Translations under genes and position numbers: made by a program
Notes under the pieces: model-generated
Seen by the model: the letters and a program-made list of their open reading frames with translations, nothing else
Databases searched by the model: none
Told to the model about the DNA's origin: nothing
From: an uncultured Ruminococcus sp.
GTDB taxonomy: Bacteria; Bacillota; Clostridia; Oscillospirales; CAG-272
Assembly: GCA_902782785.1 (NCBI GenBank)
Contig: CACZOH010000010.1
Coordinates: forward strand, 1 to 7,407
Direction of reading: 5' to 3'
Length of the DNA: 7,407 bases
In this document: positions 7,016 through 7,407 of the stretch, one piece after another
How the letters are laid out: each line of letters opens with the position of its first letter
Position numbering within the stretch: position 1 is the first letter of the stretch

Positions 7016-7350
7016 GCTGGTGTGGCTCAATGGCAGAGCAGCTGATTTGTAAAACAAATTGCAACTCCGCGGAGAAATCCACGGATGAAAACCTCCCTAA
7101 GTCGGGGAAACCTAAGTGATCAGATATTGCCTTTTTTGCAAAAAGCCTTTAACAGGGCGTCAGACAAAGAAATATTCGTCATAAGGCAATCCCGAGCAAG
7201 AGAAATCGTGTGTAGAGACTTTACAGGAGGGACCTAAGGAATTTATTCTACGGTCAAGAGAAAGTCCGGCTCACAAACACTTACGTGGCTGCGAAAGCAG
7301 TAGTGGGAAGAATCAGCAGGTTGATGGTTCGACTCCGTTCACCAGCTCCA
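7016..7350 (+). tRNA. trnT: tRNA-Thr(UGU), interrupted by a group I intron
   Basis: The mature tRNA is the join of 7016-7050 and 7311-7350, 75 nt including encoded CCA. The acceptor stem GCTGGTG (7016-7022) pairs perfectly with CACCAGC before the discriminator T and CCA (7347-7350). The D stem is GCTC/GAGC with GG in the loop. The anticodon stem GCTGA (7041-7045) pairs with TCAGC (7313-7317), and the spliced loop TTTGTAA gives anticodon TGT (7048-7050), which decodes the threonine codon ACA. The variable region is AGGTT; the T arm has the normal TTCGACT loop. Without removal of 7051-7310 no anticodon arm forms, so splicing is required for function. The gene is followed after 3 nt by tRNA-Tyr, the same order as thrU-tyrU in Escherichia coli, which supports the Thr assignment. 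Confidence 0.95.
7051..7310 (+). ncRNA. Group I self-splicing intron (IC3-like) in the tRNA-Thr anticodon loop
   Basis: A 260-nt intron lies between U36 and A37. It obeys group I rules: the 5' exon ends in U (7050) and the intron in G (7310). P1 is exon UUGU (7047-7050) with GCAA (7061-7064), including the required U-G wobble at the splice site; P10 can form from ATT (7058-7060) and exon AAT (7311-7313). P2 is an eight-pair stem (7066-7073 with 7078-7085, one C-A mismatch) capped by GAAA. P3 is CCTCC (7092-7096) with GGAGG (7226-7230); P4 is TCGGG (7102-7106) with CCCGA (7191-7195). The Q-like AATCCCGAGCAAG, R-like AGAGACT and S-like AAGAGAAAGTCC segments resemble tRNA-Leu introns. P7 is GACTT (7217-7221) with AAGTC (7262-7266); P8 is closed by GACC/GGTC (7231-7255). 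P9 contains CTGC-GAAA-GCAG (7289-7300). There is no endonuclease ORF. The subgroup label is judged by eye. Confidence 0.93.
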
Positions 7351-7353
7351 TAC

Positions 7354-7407
7354 GGGGGAATTCCCGAGCGGCCAAAGGGGGCAGACTGTAAATCTGTTGT
7401 CACTGAC
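7354..7407 (+). tRNA. trnY: tRNA-Tyr(GUA), 5' part, cut by window edge
   Basis: The gene starts with acceptor strand GGGGGAA (7354-7360), TT at positions 8-9 and a D arm CCCGAGCGGCCAAAGGGG. The anticodon stem GCAGA (7381-7385) pairs with TCTGT (7393-7397) around loop CTGTAAA, giving anticodon GTA (7388-7390). The sequence closely resembles bacterial tRNA-Tyr, which has a long class II variable arm; that arm begins at about 7398 and the window ends inside it. The anticodon arm is continuous, so unlike its neighbour this tRNA has no intron at that site. It shares a transcript with tRNA-Thr. Confidence 0.93.

Noticed and set aside
7131..7145. T-run with hairpin inside the tRNA-Thr region, resembling a terminator
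   Set aside because: The Ts form the 5' side of an A-T stem instead of following a GC hairpin, and they sit in the P5 extension of the group I intron.
7051..7310. Archaeal-type protein-spliced tRNA intron or an inserted mobile DNA
   Set aside because: There is no bulge-helix-bulge at the junctions, no terminal inverted repeats or target duplication, and the length plus P/Q/R/S-like core with U at the 5' and G at the 3' boundary fit group I.
6822..7350. Genomic island using the tRNA gene as attachment site
   Set aside because: The operon lies on the 5' side of the tRNA cluster, not at its 3' end, no integrase or tRNA 3'-end repeat is visible, and the operon runs straight into the housekeeping gene addB.

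Overview
The window looks like a chromosomal piece of a Gram-positive-type bacterium, most likely an uncultured Clostridia/Firmicutes lineage. The reasons are an AddB-type (RexAB/AddAB) recombination nuclease, sigma-A-like promoters with near-perfect hexamers, a strong AAGGAGG ribosome-binding site, and CCA encoded in the one complete tRNA gene. The coding DNA is fairly GC-rich while the single intergenic region is strongly AT-rich. The lineage is an inference from gene content, not from a species-level match.

Layout. From about 6860 leftward on the minus strand runs one tightly packed operon of four genes: a TerB-N/TerB-C domain protein (6822-5194), a BrxD-like P-loop ATPase of the DUF2791 family (5183-3825), an Lhr/BrxHI-like superfamily II helicase (3825-1516) and the N-terminal 507 codons of addB (1523 to beyond base 1). 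The gaps are 10 nt, a 1-nt TGATG overlap and an 8-nt overlap, so the genes are almost certainly co-transcribed and probably translationally coupled. The operon has its own promoter (TTGACA-17-TAAAAT).

From about 6944 rightward on the plus strand a second, divergent promoter (TTGACA-17-TATAAT, extended -10) drives a tRNA cluster: tRNA-Thr(UGU), a 3-nt spacer, then tRNA-Tyr(GUA), which runs off the window end. The tRNA-Thr gene is interrupted by a 260-nt group I intron (7051-7310) in the anticodon loop, directly after anticodon base U36. Its P1, P2, P3, P4, P7, P8, P9 and P10 pairings can all be drawn from the sequence, and its core resembles the IC3 introns of tRNA-Leu(UAA). It contains no ORF. 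This intron is the most striking element of the window.

How the genes may work together. The ATPase and helicase belong to families best known from BREX phage-defence loci (BrxD/BrxC and BrxHI), and TerB-N/TerB-C proteins have been proposed to act with such DNA-processing enzymes. Neither a PglZ phosphatase nor a methyltransferase is present here. Coupling of this trio to addB, the helicase-nuclease subunit for double-strand break processing, suggests a DNA end-processing, repair or defence role. That function is inference; the families themselves are clear.
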